From positions 1,717,318-1,777,317 of the forward strand of contig CAIIXF020000012.1 of assembly GCA_903813345.2 (NCBI GenBank): a stretch of DNA of 60,000 nucleotides. Direction: 5' to 3'. Below the pieces are notes generated by a model, which saw only the letters and a program-made list of their open reading frames with translations, searched no databases and was not told where the DNA came from. This document shows, piece by piece, positions 32,001 through 42,570 of this stretch (position 1 is the stretch's first letter; every line of letters starts with the position of its first letter). The DNA comes from Owenia fusiformis (lineage: Eukaryota; Annelida; Polychaeta; Sabellida; Oweniidae). A program made the position numbers and the translations under genes.

Positions 32001-35000
32001 AATATTTAATCGCGAATTAAGCCAATTTTTAGGAATACTTTCACAAGAAAACAAAGATATTTTTCTTATGGGTGATTTTAATATCAATTTACTTAACACA
32101 GACCATGCAGGAACGGACAATTTTTTGAACACTTTGTATTCCTTTAACCTTTATCCTACCATTTATAGACCTACTCGAGTAACATCAAGAACAGCCACAC
32201 TTATAGATAATATTTTTACAAACTCATTAAACATTAACAAATCTGGAATTATAATGACTGATATTTCAGATCATTTTCCTATTTTTGCAGTAACAGATTT
32301 GCCACTTAATTTACAAATTACAGAAAAAATTCATTTTCGTTTAATGAAAAAACAAAATCATGATGACTTTAAATCAAAGATAGAAAACATTAATTTTGAT
32401 GATGTATTAAAGTGTACAGATGTGAACATTGGGTATGACCTATTTATTCAGAAAATTTTGATAGTTTACAATGAATGCTTCCCATATATGGATAGAAATA
32501 TGACATATAGATTTAACAATAAAAAACCATGGCTAACTGAAGGTATAATTACATCAATTAAACAAAAAAACAAACTCTATGTAAAATCTATTAAGCATCC
32601 AACTTCAGCAAAAATCAATGAATATAAATCTTTTAAACGCATTTTAAGGCAAGTAATACGAAATTCGGAAAGACTTTACTATAAACGCAAGTTCAACAGT
32701 TGTTCGGGTAATCTAAAGGAAACATGGAAAAACATTAATGAAATTCTTAACAGAGACAAACGTTCAAATCTGACAAACAAGGAATTTATTTATGATAATA
32801 AGCTGATTAAAGACCATAAACAAATTGCTAATCTTTTTAATGATTATTTTACCGAAGTAGGACCTAATCTTGCAAATAATATAAAAAATGCTAATTTTTC
32901 CCCAAAATATTACTTAAGCAAATTGACAGATTCATTCAATCAAAGTATATTTTTAAGACGCGTAACAGATAAAGAAGTCAAAAAAATTATTGATAATTTA
33001 AAAGATTCAGCAGCAGGGTATGACGAAATTAAACCAATAACAGTTAAGAATTCAAATGACATATTCACTCCTCCTTTGCTCCATTTGACCAATTTATCTC
33101 TCTCGACTGGTGTCTTTCCAGATCAATTGAAAATAGCCAAAATTATTCCAATCTTCAAAAAGAATGATCAAAGATACTTTAGTAATTATAGGCCGATATC
33201 ACTTTTATCAGTTTTTTCTAAAATATTTGAGAAAATTATGTATAATAGAGTTGTTGAGTTCGTTGAAAAATTCAAAATAATCTGTATCAATCAATTCGGA
33301 TTTCGAAGGAATCGATCTACTTGTTTAGCTATTTTAACTTTCCTAGAAAACCTAAGGAAAGCTATGGAGAATAAACATTACAGTTTAGGGATCTTTTTGG
33401 ATTTAAGTAAAGCCTTTGATACGGTTAACCATGATATTCTACTTACTAAATTGAATTTTTACGGCTTCCAGGGTAAATCCATGGATTGGTTCAAAAGTTA
33501 TCTTAGTAACAGAAAGCAAACTACTTTTTTTGAACATGAATACTCGGATATGAAAACAATACAATGTGGTGTCCCTCAGGGATCCATTTTAGGCCCTGTA
33601 CTTTTCATCCTTTACATTAATGACCTAATCTCTACTAGCAATTTATTCAAATATGTAATTTTTGCTGATGATACAAATATTCTTTGCTCTGACAAAAATA
33701 TTTATTCCTTAATTGATATAGTGAATAATGAATTAAAAACTGTAGATGATTGGTTCTGTGCTAATAAACTCTCATTGAACATTGATAAAACCAACTTTAT
33801 GGTCTTTACAACTTCACAAAATAGGGTACCAGATAATATTTCAATCAAAATTAGAGACTCTTACATTATTCGTGTTTTTTCAACAAATTTTCTTGGCGTT
33901 ATAATTGACCAAAATTTAAATTGGAAAGAACATATTCGAAAAATTGCACTTAAAATTTCAAAAACCATAGGTACTCTATTTCGAATAAAACACAAACTCA
34001 GTATCAAATCATTATTGAATATCTATTACTCACTTATTTATTCACACTTACAATATTGCATCCCAGCTTGGGGTGGGACAGGAAAAACACATATTGATAT
34101 CTTATTAAAGCTGCAGAAAAGATTTGCCCGCTTAGTTACTAATAGTGAATATAATAAAGCACCATCATCACCTTTATTTCAACAACTAAATATACTGAAA
34201 ATAAATGATATTTATAAACTCAATGTTCTTATCTTTACTTACAAATGCATCAAACGTCCATACAATTTTCCGAATGACTTATTTTGCAATTATTTTCAAG
34301 CAAATCAGCAGGTACACGACCACAATACAAGACAGACTGACAATCTTCATATTTCCAAATTTAGAACCAACTATGGCAAACGAAGTATTAAAACTCAAGG
34401 GGGAATAATCTGGAATTCAACTCCAGATGTTATCAAAAATTCAAAAACCATTTTTATTTTTAAGCGAGCCTTCAAAAGACATGTAATTAGTCTCTATGAT
34501 TAGTACCCTGTACAAATTTTTAACAGATGCACCTTTTTCCATTTAGCTATTCTACATCATTAAAATGTTTTATTACATCTTTTATAATGTACATCATTTT
34601 TATTTTTATTTGTTTCCCAGTTTGGCTTACATAATTTATACTTTGAGACACTTTGTAACATCAATAATAAATGTAACTAACAATATGCCATTTTTAAATA
34701 TTTTAGCTTGTGATAAGACATACACCCACTAGGGTGTCATTATCACTTATATGTATATATGTTTATATGATTTTAATAAATAAAAAAAAAAAAATAAAAA
34801 ATATAGCGTTTATTGTTACCATATAGAGTGTATTTTTACCATATAGAGTTTATTGTCACCATAAAGAGTGTATTGTTACCATTTAGTTCATTGTTACCAT
34901 TCAATGGTTACCATATAGATTTTATTGTTACCATATAGAGTTCATTGTCACCATAAAGAGTACAATGGTTACCATATAGAGTTTATTGTTACCATATATA

Positions 35001-38000
35001 GTTCATTGTTACCACGATCGATTGATAATCCAGGAAAGTAGGGTTCGAAGCAAACTGCAAGCAACAAACCTACTAACAAACTCAATTCAAATATTATATA
35101 AATATGAAACCATATCTGGTTAGGATTGGGGGAATACATCTCTAAAAACAAAACAAGATGAACGTAGACGATCTTATTAATTAATTACCTGGATTTAAGT
35201 GTGATGTGATTATTCATCCCAAAAAGTACACACCTTCGACTGATACTTGATATTAAAATGCTACTGTTTTACAATCATAATACTAGCGCATACATTTTGC
35301 CGATATATGATACTTGGTATTCGAAGTTGAGTTTGATATGAAGTGATCTTTCTATGATTGATTTCAGGACTGTGTTGACATCCGTAGAAGTTGGGGGTCT
35401 GCCGGGTATTCTGATCATCATTACTGGAACGATGAGGTATGCGACGCAACAGACGACCAAGGAGACGATACCCGAGGTTACATATGCGAACGAGGAGGTA
35501 ATGTCAGAAGACTAGCACACCCTTATTATAAATTTCAAATCATTTTCTTGTGTTCATCAGATCTTAATACCCGGAATGTACTTAGTTTTGTTTCGTTCGG
35601 TACACATACATGTGTACTAAGCCCCGGGTATAAAATAAACCCTTGTTCAGACACTACTCTACAAGAGGCGTAGACAGGATATGATATTGTAATGCGAGGC
35701 AAAAAATGAAACGCGAGACATATTTTGGTTAGAGGTTGTATTCTCTACTTGTGGAGTTCATTTCAATGGTTTTAATTGAAAGAAATGTCTAACAAGTGTG
35801 TTTCTGTTAAATTAAAATTTTTGAAGCGAATGTCCCGCCGTTTTCATGCCTGTGTACTTCATTGATACGCTTAACTTTTCGGGTTTACTAGGTAAAGATT
35901 TATCGAGACAGAATACTTGAATAATTATTAAGCACATACCTCTATATCCACATATTTTGAAAGATTGATTGGCAATATATTGAAAAGATGAAAAAGATGG
36001 CGGTGGTAGTTCTGATCGGGCTAGAATATCATAACATAATAATTTGATGTGATTGAACTTGAAAAGATCAATGTCATTTAGTTGATCCTATATATTGGAT
36101 GAAGTTTGAGGCAATTCTATGTTTCTAAAAATATTTTAAAATGGAGAGTTTAACTTACAGCCATGGATCTTTGGTATTTAAGATGGACAGTCTGCACCAG
36201 TGGCTATTTTCCTTTATATTTCTCAGTTAACGTTGCAGACAATATATCTACATAAATTAATATAGCTTGGGAGCATACTTTATTTACCACATAGTAAATG
36301 TCAAAATAAATGTCAGTAAGTATTCTTCATCTTGATATGGCCTAAAGACCCAAGTTGTTAAAATATCGACGTCTTTTAAGGAGACTTCCAAGACTCGACC
36401 TGCTGATATCGATCAAGGATTTTTAAGTTTGGCAAGGGGGGGGGGGGCTTCCTTTTGAATCTCTAATTAAGTCCTCTTTATGTTTGCTGATCTAAAATAA
36501 CTCATCAAATTTGTCGTGAATTTCCGAGCAATTGGAATTAAGAAACAAAATCTCGATACAAACATTAACTGGTTTGATATGCTACAAAGCATCCAGTTGC
36601 CGAACTTATGGAGGGGAGTGAACACGTATCTTTACATGTGAAAAAAAAACAGAAACACGTCTGATTGTAAAATCTTATTTACAACGTGCCATCCGAGCTA
36701 CCACTATGTTCTTCAGATTTATTGGGTCGACGTAACATGTCCGTGGGGTCATTAAACTTGATAAATCGGTAAGCCATCGGATTGATATTGCGTGCCTTAG
36801 GTTCTTTATCCCCGCCTAATCCTTTATTATTGATGCCAACTGGATAGCAGAATTTCACATAATTCTTTGCATTTAACTTCATAATATCATGAATTCGTTC
36901 ATAGTGGTAGTTAAGGACGCCGAGGTCAACTTTAAGCGCAGATTCAACATCACCCATAGTAAACGCCTTTGTTTTAACCATTTCACGCGTCTCTCTATCA
37001 ATTTCTTTACCAACAGGATCAGGTTCTGTATGTTCGGAACGTGGGGGCACTCTGTTATCTATGTTTGCTGGTTCCGAGTTGTCGCTTTCTCCGCTTGATG
37101 ACGTGTTTGCCGCGTTTGCGTATCCAAGAGTATTGTTGTCTATTCGGGGTCTGGTAGGTGAGAGACACGGAAATTCAGGTTTACCTAACATAACCCTACT
37201 CGGTTTGAATTGACGTATAATTGGCTGGATTTTGCATTTAGGCTGTACAGGAGTATCAGTGATTCGTTCGTCAATTGCTCCTTCGTTTTTGTTGTCTTCA
37301 TGGCGTTTCTCAAGCCCAGCTCTTTTATTATCTATTAAGCTGTTGAACGGACGAGTATTCTTAAGGGTCAAGTCCCCAATTGTATCTGCAGCAAATTTCG
37401 CATCTGGGATAGATGGCGCTGAAATGGCTGGTTTCGGCAATAAATCCCTTCTCACCCTTTCTAAGAAAACTAAATAAGGAAGATCCGATGTAGCGTTCTT
37501 ATGGTCACCAGTGGTCAATGCATTTAGCCCCGTATCAAATGAGTTCATTGTTATATTCGACAGTTTACTTGTGTACTCCTGGTATACAATCTCATCGGCT
37601 TTTGTCTGTTCTTCCTTCTTGGATGTCTCATCATCGCCTTGTATATCTGTATTGCATGCGTTTAATACATTTTCTAGATTTCTATTGTCAAACTTCTTTT
37701 TATTCAGCGTGATGAAATCTTTCGCCTGTTTCTTATTTTTGTTTCTTGCATGTTTAGTATGTGAGCTGTCACTATCATTGGCACACTGTTCTACTATTTC
37801 GGTTTCCTCATTAAATTCATTAGAGTAGTCACATACTTTGCTCAAGGATTGATAAATTCTTGGTAGATTAGGATGTGCTCTGCTATAGTTATTTTGCACT
37901 AGGCCAAATGCAGGTAACGATTTTGCCGTTTTAAAAATCTTATCAGATTTTGTTGAGGTTGTTCTATTCTGGCTTAACTGCATACCACTGCTGCTAGCAG

Positions 38001-41000
38001 GTCGCTGTTTTTCACCGTTACTCGACGCCCGATTGTGACGTTTTCTTTTGTAATCTTCGCAATTCGAAATCTTCTCATATTCGTTTGGATATCCATATTG
38101 TCTCTTAGATGGTTTCACCCACGGTGGAAGGGACTTACTTTCCATCTCGTACATAGAGAGGTCTTTAAAATTGTTTGCAATATCTTCGTCCATAAGTCTT
38201 GGCGGAGTTTGCCTCGCCCATGAATCGTAAGAAAAGCCCTTGTAGCCATCGGGTGAGCACGTAATTTTGAAGGTAGATGACCAGTCAAAGTCGTTCATGA
38301 CGGCGTCTGCGTAGATTTGCGAAACACCACGCCATTTTGTGAGGTTGTTTAGCACATATGTATCCTTCTTTGGGGTAATGCTTGTTTTAGAACTGTTCCC
38401 TGATTCCATTGCTCTGATAATCAGCATCTATTCCATGTATTGGAATAGCAACATTTAATGATTATAGAAGTTGTGCAATAGTCTAGGAGTAACGTGCGTG
38501 ATGGAAAGCGGAAAGATCGAAAGGGATTATAGAAGATGAAGATAACTATATAGTATACATGACGTATATTGATTTTAAATTAGATCACTTTGAGCGGATC
38601 TGTAGTACTGCTGGTAATCCACTACCGAAAGTTAAGAACTTTTTGAATAAATTAGCAATATTATTTGTCATGTGTTTTTAGTTCTTACAACAGTACCTAC
38701 AACTATTGCAACGACAGTTATGACAACGGACACCACCACACAAGTAAGCACAAAGGATGCCACAATCGAAGCAAGCACAACGGACGCCACAACAGAAGCC
38801 ACAAGTGAAGCAAGCACAACGGATCCCACTACTGAAGCAAGCACGACAGACCCCACAACTGAGGCAAGTACAACGGACGCCACAACCGAAGCAAGTACAA
38901 CGGACCCCACTACTGAAGCAAGCACGGCAGACGCCACAACTGAAGCAAGCACAACGGACCCCGCTACTGAAGCAAGCACGACAGACGCCACAACTGAAGC
39001 AAGCACAACGGGCGCAACAACCAAAGCAAGTACAACGGACGCCACAACTGAAGCGAGCACAACGGTACCCACTACAGAAACAAGCTCGACAGACGCCACA
39101 ACTGAAGCTAGCACATCGGACGCCACAACTGAAGCAATTACAATGGACGCCACAACTAAGACAAGCACAACGGACGCCACAACAGAAGCAAGCACAACAG
39201 ACGCTACAACTACAGCAAGGACGACAGACGCCACAACTAAAGCAAGCACAACGGACTCCACAAGCACAACGAGCGCTACAACCGAACTAAGCACAACGGA
39301 CGCTACAACTGAAGCAAATACAATGGACCCCACTAGTGAAGCAAGCACGATGGGCGCCACTACTGAAGCAAGTGCAATGGTCCCCACTAGTGAAGCAAAC
39401 ACGATGGGCGCCACTACTGAAGCAAGTACAATGGACCCCACTAGTGAAGCAAACACGATGGGCGCCACTACTGAAGCAAGCACTACGGATGCTACAACTG
39501 AAGCTACCATAACGGACTCCACAACTGAAGCTATCACTATTGCAACCACAAGAGAAGTAACATCCATCGCAAGTTCACAGGAAAATATTACAACAGCCGC
39601 CATCGTATTTCCACCTTTAAAGCAAATCAAAAAAGGTAGGCCATGCGCATTTTACAAATAGATAAAAGATTAATTTCTCGATCTTATATTATTTTAGAAT
39701 CGTTACAGGAAAGGCACGATTCTCGCTACGTCCAGTAGTTTACCGATTTGCACAAGTATTAAACATCAGCATGTCGTCATTGGCTTTTAAGAATTCCAAA
39801 TCATCATAAGTTTATTGTTATGTAATTTATCTAGGTGTTATGGAAGAGGAGACATTCACTGATTCAGATAAACGACCTTCGGCGATGCTGTTCGGCATCA
39901 GTGGCCTTGTTATTCTCCTCACAATCCTTGGGGTTATCGTTCTCTTTGATATCATCACCGCCTGGGGTCACATGCAACGCTTGAATTGTATTGGGAATCT
40001 AAGGAACTTCAAGCACATGACGATGAAGGAAGTATGCATGGAATGCTGGTGTTCCCAAGACAAGCGCTTTAGGAGAAGGATGAAAAAGAAAAAGCCGAAG
40101 CTTACTATGGTGATATACAAATACAGGAAATACCAGGAAGAAAATGGAGGGATAGATCCGTTCAGTTGTGACGTCATTATGTCTCTCTTTTGGGATGCCA
40201 TATGGACGAAGTTAAAAACTGTTTGTTGTAAACCTAAACAAAACCATAGGGATTCACTATCGACGTTAATTGACCCTTGTAATGTCAACGAACCCGATAC
40301 ATCCTCAATTGATATTGACAGAGGAAGTGATTTAGATGAAGTGATAGTTGGTACAACTGAAGAAGATATTGAAAGTGCTGAGTCAAATCAATACAGAAAA
40401 TTCGACAGAGAGTATAGCTTTATGGATGACATTGAAACAGTACACAATCTGTATTATAGAGGTAGATTTGCCGCCGAGAAGAAAAGATGGCAACCCAAAA
40501 GCGTTCAAGCAGAATCACCCGGTTTGGAAATTAATGATACAGGTACTATGTTCGAGCATAGATTTGACACAAAAAGTTGGAATATCGACGAAAAGGTGAG
40601 GCATAACAAATCGCCAATCACAATTGAGGAAACCAAAGGGTATGATAATGAAGTGTATGCCAACCACAGAGATGCAACGTTCGTTCCCGAAAGTGTGCTA
40701 GGATACGCTCGTGATATTTACCACGACGACAGCGAACCCCCAGCCACTGTGGACGATGAACTAGATAAGCTTGTTGAAGGTAATCATCATATAGAGGTCA
40801 ATGAGACTGAAGGACCAACAGGTGTCGACTCAATAACAATTGATGGTATGATTGGATCGGGCCTCCATGATAACACTGAATCAAATAGGAAATATATAGC
40901 AGTTGAGTGTGCTGTTTTAAGTGAAAACAAACTTCAGTCAAAGAATGATAACAACATCATAGAGACCCCAGACCAATCAGGAATAGACCAACGACTATAT

Positions 41001-41933
41001 ACAAGTAGAGAATTAACAATGTTTGATGATGGCGATACCCCGTGCCCTCACATTGAATCATACCCTCAAACCCCCAACGATAACCACAACCCGTACCCCC
41101 ATTTAGAGGCAAACGTAGACCCAATCATTAACACCATAAGTGATATATCAACACGTCTGCCCGACTCAACCAGAGATCAATTTGCAAATTCTGATGAGGA
41201 CGACATCTATAGCTTATTCAGGTACGACTCGTTTATAAACGCAACTTCTCCCAATCATGATAGCGGCATAGACACCCCCACTCTATATCGTTCACCATCA
41301 AGCGACCGCGAATCGTCTGCTCTGTCAAGGTCATTCCCTTTTACAATGACAAGAGGAACGGACGTTGTGAAACGTGAAAGAGGATTGTCTATCCCATCTA
41401 TTAGGACATTTACGCTCAAACAAGACACATATAACATGAACATAGGGCAAGACCATAAACCCTATCTATCACCTTCGACATCCACGGTCAAACAACACAC
41501 GAATGACACGAGGGATATAAAAAGTGATCGGAAAACATCTATTCCATCAATATCATCCACAGTTACACAAAATATGAACGACTGGATGAGAGAATATGCA
41601 CCACCGAGAGAATTTCTCTTCCCAGAACCAAATACAGACTGGTGTAGTAAAAGCTACAATATTCCATCAAGTGGTCGGGAGTATGAACGGAGAGATTGGG
41701 ACGGTCTATCTGGCTCTAAGACGTCATTATCAGAACGCAACAAAGTACGTCACCCAAGGCGTCACTCGGATATCGGTGGTCCAACCACAGATTCCAATCA
41801 GGGGAAAAGAACGGGGAATGGAGCTCCGAGGGTTGTATCTTGGCACTCGGGATATAGCTCTAAATTGAAACCAACGAAGGATTGGATGAGAGAGGAAAGA
41901 AATAAAGTGTCAAAGACTAATGGCCCAACATAA
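26050..41933 (+). CDS. C-type lectin/mucin transmembrane receptor with long cytoplasmic tail
   Basis: Exons chosen by splice sites and matching phase: 26050-26134, 27256-27384, 30279-30419, then 31397-31476 or 31515-31594, 35368-35497, 38682-39635, 39835-41933; about 1,200 residues. Exon 1 gives a signal peptide (MWVLQRSWIILTLLTGQI; an earlier in-frame Met lies ten codons upstream). The CTLD follows: GWESFGDKEYEAFYEGFSWY, QLQCETINGHLV, DWTFWIGAND, WRWVDGS, QPNNG, DCVDIRR, WND and YICE, with four conserved Cys and the calcium-type QPN and WND motifs. A 317-codon Thr/Ser exon is a mucin stalk. The last exon has a TM helix (LFGISGLVILLTILGVIVLF) and about 650 cytoplasmic residues with a Cys/basic juxtamembrane zone. 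Probably a surface recognition or adhesion receptor; ligand unknown. Its introns hold a LINE and an antisense gene. Confidence 0.85.
26172..26645 (+). repeat. Minisatellite of about 52-60 bp units in lectin intron 1
   Basis: About nine diverged copies of a unit containing AAGTGGACACTTGGCGC, then (AT)TGGATACGATGACATCATATG and GACACATGG. The right-hand units (GCTACGGTATACGATGACATC) are more alike, indicating recent local expansion. The array begins just after the donor of the signal-peptide exon. Frames across it on either strand are artefacts of the period. Confidence 0.85.
27485..27638. mobile_element. Short pogo/Tigger-like MITE (154 bp)
   Basis: Flanked by TA on both sides; begins CAGTAAAACCTGTCTAATCC and ends with the inverse of CAGTAAAACCGGTATATCCG. 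TIRs starting CAGTAAAACC with a TA duplication are seen in pogo/Tigger-type Tc1/mariner relatives; the class is inference. Located in lectin intron 2, only 27 bp from the next element. Confidence 0.7.
27666..28708. mobile_element. 1.04 kb TIR element, TTA-flanked, no transposase
   Basis: The first and last about 100 bp are inverted copies: TGCCTTGGTCACATTTGCT at both ends, then CGGCGCCCGGCC, then GACGTGTCGCAAAAAG. Both sides are flanked by TTA (27663-27665, 28709-28711), a PIF/Harbinger-like 3-bp duplication. CTTTCGTCCTCCAC occurs twice inside (about 27849 and 28049). No coding region. Located in lectin intron 2. Confidence 0.8.
28712..30278. other. Rest of lectin intron 2, no recognised feature
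   Basis: AT-rich intronic DNA without coding similarity or strong repeats. A 71-codon open frame near 29739 lacks any domain or splice partner and is probably chance. Confidence 0.5.
31397..31476 (+). CDS. Lectin receptor alternative exon 4a (long-loop of CTLD)
   Basis: Acceptor TATTTTCAG and donor CAG|GTCCGT bound 80 nt. Entering in phase 1 (after the donor at 30419) it reads T-CSNKKCNLRSNVQPNNG, then VGTATGLPQ, and leaves in phase 0 exactly where exon 5 starts DCVD. It supplies the loop before and including the QPN motif of the CTLD. It is duplicated at 31515-31594; either one is needed to keep the frame, and both together (160 nt) would break it. Confidence 0.85.
31515..31594 (+). CDS. 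Lectin receptor alternative exon 4b (long-loop of CTLD)
   Basis: Same length (80 nt), same phases and same splice context (TATTTTCAG acceptor, CAG|GTCTGT donor) as exon 4a, reading T-CANWWCGSLINVQPNNG, then VGTATGEPQ. The last 14 codons are almost the same as 4a, while the first half differs almost completely and in amino-acid character (NWW versus NKK). The separating intron, 31477-31514, is only 38 nt, too short for normal splicing, which would itself force exclusive use. Confidence 0.85.
31701..35013 (+). repeat. 20-bp minisatellite split by a LINE (31701-31874 and 34803-35013)
   Basis: The unit TTGTTACCATATAGAGTTCA is repeated with small changes about nine times before and about ten times after the inserted LINE. 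Variants (AGCGTT, AAAGAG, AACATA) are scattered; the right half also has irregular units (ACAATGGTTACCATATAG). Intronic in the lectin gene. Confidence 0.9.
31875..34802 (+). mobile_element. 5'-truncated CR1/Jockey-type LINE with open RT frame
   Basis: An uninterrupted frame to the TAG at 34501-34503 (about 875 codons) carries the C-terminal half of an APE-type endonuclease (MGDFNINLL, SDHFPIF), then reverse transcriptase: FLDLSKAFDTVNHDILL (motif A), GVPQGSILGPVLFILYIND (B), FADDTNI (C), and a C-terminal domain with HNTRQTDNLH and GGIIWNSTPD. The N-terminal endonuclease half and any ORF1 are absent and the frame opens inside minisatellite DNA, so there is no native start. A 3' UTR of about 270 bp ends in an A-rich tail (34780-34802). 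ATATA occurs at both junctions, a possible short target duplication. No stop codons interrupt the frame, suggesting a young insertion. Clade beyond CR1/Jockey group not settled. Confidence 0.9.
35498..36678. other. Lectin intron 5, 5' part: little structure
   Basis: No coding region. A run of 12 G at about 36436 and, at 36596-36620, a sequence (TTGCCGAACTTATGGAGGGG) matching the reverse complement of 42204-42230, resembling a Tc1-like terminal repeat. It lies just beyond the stop of the antisense gene. Confidence 0.5.
36679..38409 (-). CDS. Intronless antisense gene nested in lectin intron, unknown protein (576 aa)
   Basis: One open frame of 582 codons in AT-rich DNA, ending TTGTAA. I prefer the second Met (38409; context AGAGCAATGG, with purine at -3 and G at +4) over the first at 38427. 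The protein is hydrophilic, without signal peptide or TM helix. The N-terminal third is aromatic- and Pro-rich (KWRGVSQIYADAVMNDFDWS, YKGFSYDSWARQTPPRLMD, SLPPWVKPSKRQYGYP); the middle is Ser/Lys/Asn-rich and low in order; the C-terminus looks structured (FTMGDVESALKVDLGVLNYH, KNYVKFCYPVG, MAYRFIKFNDP). I do not recognise the family. It lies between lectin exons 5 and 6 on the opposite strand. It could be a retrogene or a host gene with introns only upstream. No transposase or RT features. Confidence 0.7.
   Translation of the reverse strand: MESGNSSKTSITPKKDTYVLNNLTKWRGVSQIYADAVMNDFDWSSTFKITCSPDGYKGFSYDSWARQTPPRLMDEDIANNFKDLSMYEMESKSLPPWVKPSKRQYGYPNEYEKISNCEDYKRKRHNRASSNGEKQRPASSSGMQLSQNRTTSTKSDKIFKTAKSLPAFGLVQNNYSRAHPNLPRIYQSLSKVCDYSNEFNEETEIVEQCANDSDSSHTKHARNKNKKQAKDFITLNKKKFDNRNLENVLNACNTDIQGDDETSKKEEQTKADEIVYQEYTSKLSNITMNSFDTGLNALTTGDHKNATSDLPYLVFLERVRRDLLPKPAISAPSIPDAKFAADTIGDLTLKNTRPFNSLIDNKRAGLEKRHEDNKNEGAIDERITDTPVQPKCKIQPIIRQFKPSRVMLGKPEFPCLSPTRPRIDNNTLGYANAANTSSSGESDNSEPANIDNRVPPRSEHTEPDPVGKEIDRETREMVKTKAFTMGDVESALKVDLGVLNYHYERIHDIMKLNAKNYVKFCYPVGINNKGLGGDKEPKARNINPMAYRFIKFNDPTDMLRRPNKSEEHSGSSDGTL
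38684..39560 (+). repeat. 27-bp coding minisatellite (mucin stalk)
   Basis: Within the mucin exon, 27-nt units encode TEASTTDAT-type nonapeptides (about 29 copies, 38760-39540). At about 39330-39483 the unit has grown to 54 nt (TSEANTMGAT plus TEASTMDP), repeated three times. Thr and Ser are the O-glycosylation acceptors; Cys is absent. Array length is probably variable between individuals. The long open frame on the minus strand here is a shadow of the repeat. Confidence 0.9.
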
Positions 41934-42173
41934 CTTGCTTCTGTATCAATGCCATATAAAGAGAGTTGTAGGTCTTGAGTCTAGTACATGACATGCGCTC
42001 ATCTAATGTTAAAAACAAAACAAACATCATGTTAGACTATCAAAGAAATACTGCTGTAATAGTTTATCGTATTTAACACACTGCAAATAGTTGATAAATG
42101 CTTTTATGCCATACTTATAGTAGTGTTATAGATAGATAACATGCAGGAATATAATTGATATCCGAAGTGAGCG

Positions 42174-42447
42174 CGTGATATCAGTGGGTGATATATACAC
42201 TCCCCTCCATAAGTTTGGCAACCTTAGCTCCCCCATTGAACTACGTGTTAAAGCCTCTTTACCTTTGAATTTTGATTTACTTAACCTGCGATGAAAATAC
42301 TTAAACTATTGAATATGGAAACGTAATTTGACTTTATTTTCAATACAATAAGTCGAAAATTGATGATAAATTTGATGAATTTATAGATAGTTATAGTTAT
42401 ATAACTAGACTACAAATATATAGATAATATCACCCGCTGATATCATC
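42174..42447. repeat. Short MITE-like inverted repeat
   Basis: CGTGATATCAGTGGGTGATA at the left is inverted at the right (TATCACCCGCTGATATCATC). Just inside the left end is CACTCCCCTCCATAAGTTTG (42204-42223), a Tc1-like terminal sequence also present inverted at 36596-36620. No coding. Confidence 0.6.
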
Positions 42448-42570
42448 CACTCATCAGATCTACGACGTCACAAATTCAGATATAAGATACTGAGCCAGTG
42501 GACTGGACTATAAACCTATTTCCCTCAGATATACCCTGTATCATAAACCTTCCATTAAATAACCTCTATA

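Noticed and set aside
38668-39630. 320-codon open frame on the minus strand across the mucin exon
   Set aside because: Low-complexity VVASVVLAS repeats are the mirror of the coding 27-bp array; the plus strand has the correct splice sites and phase.
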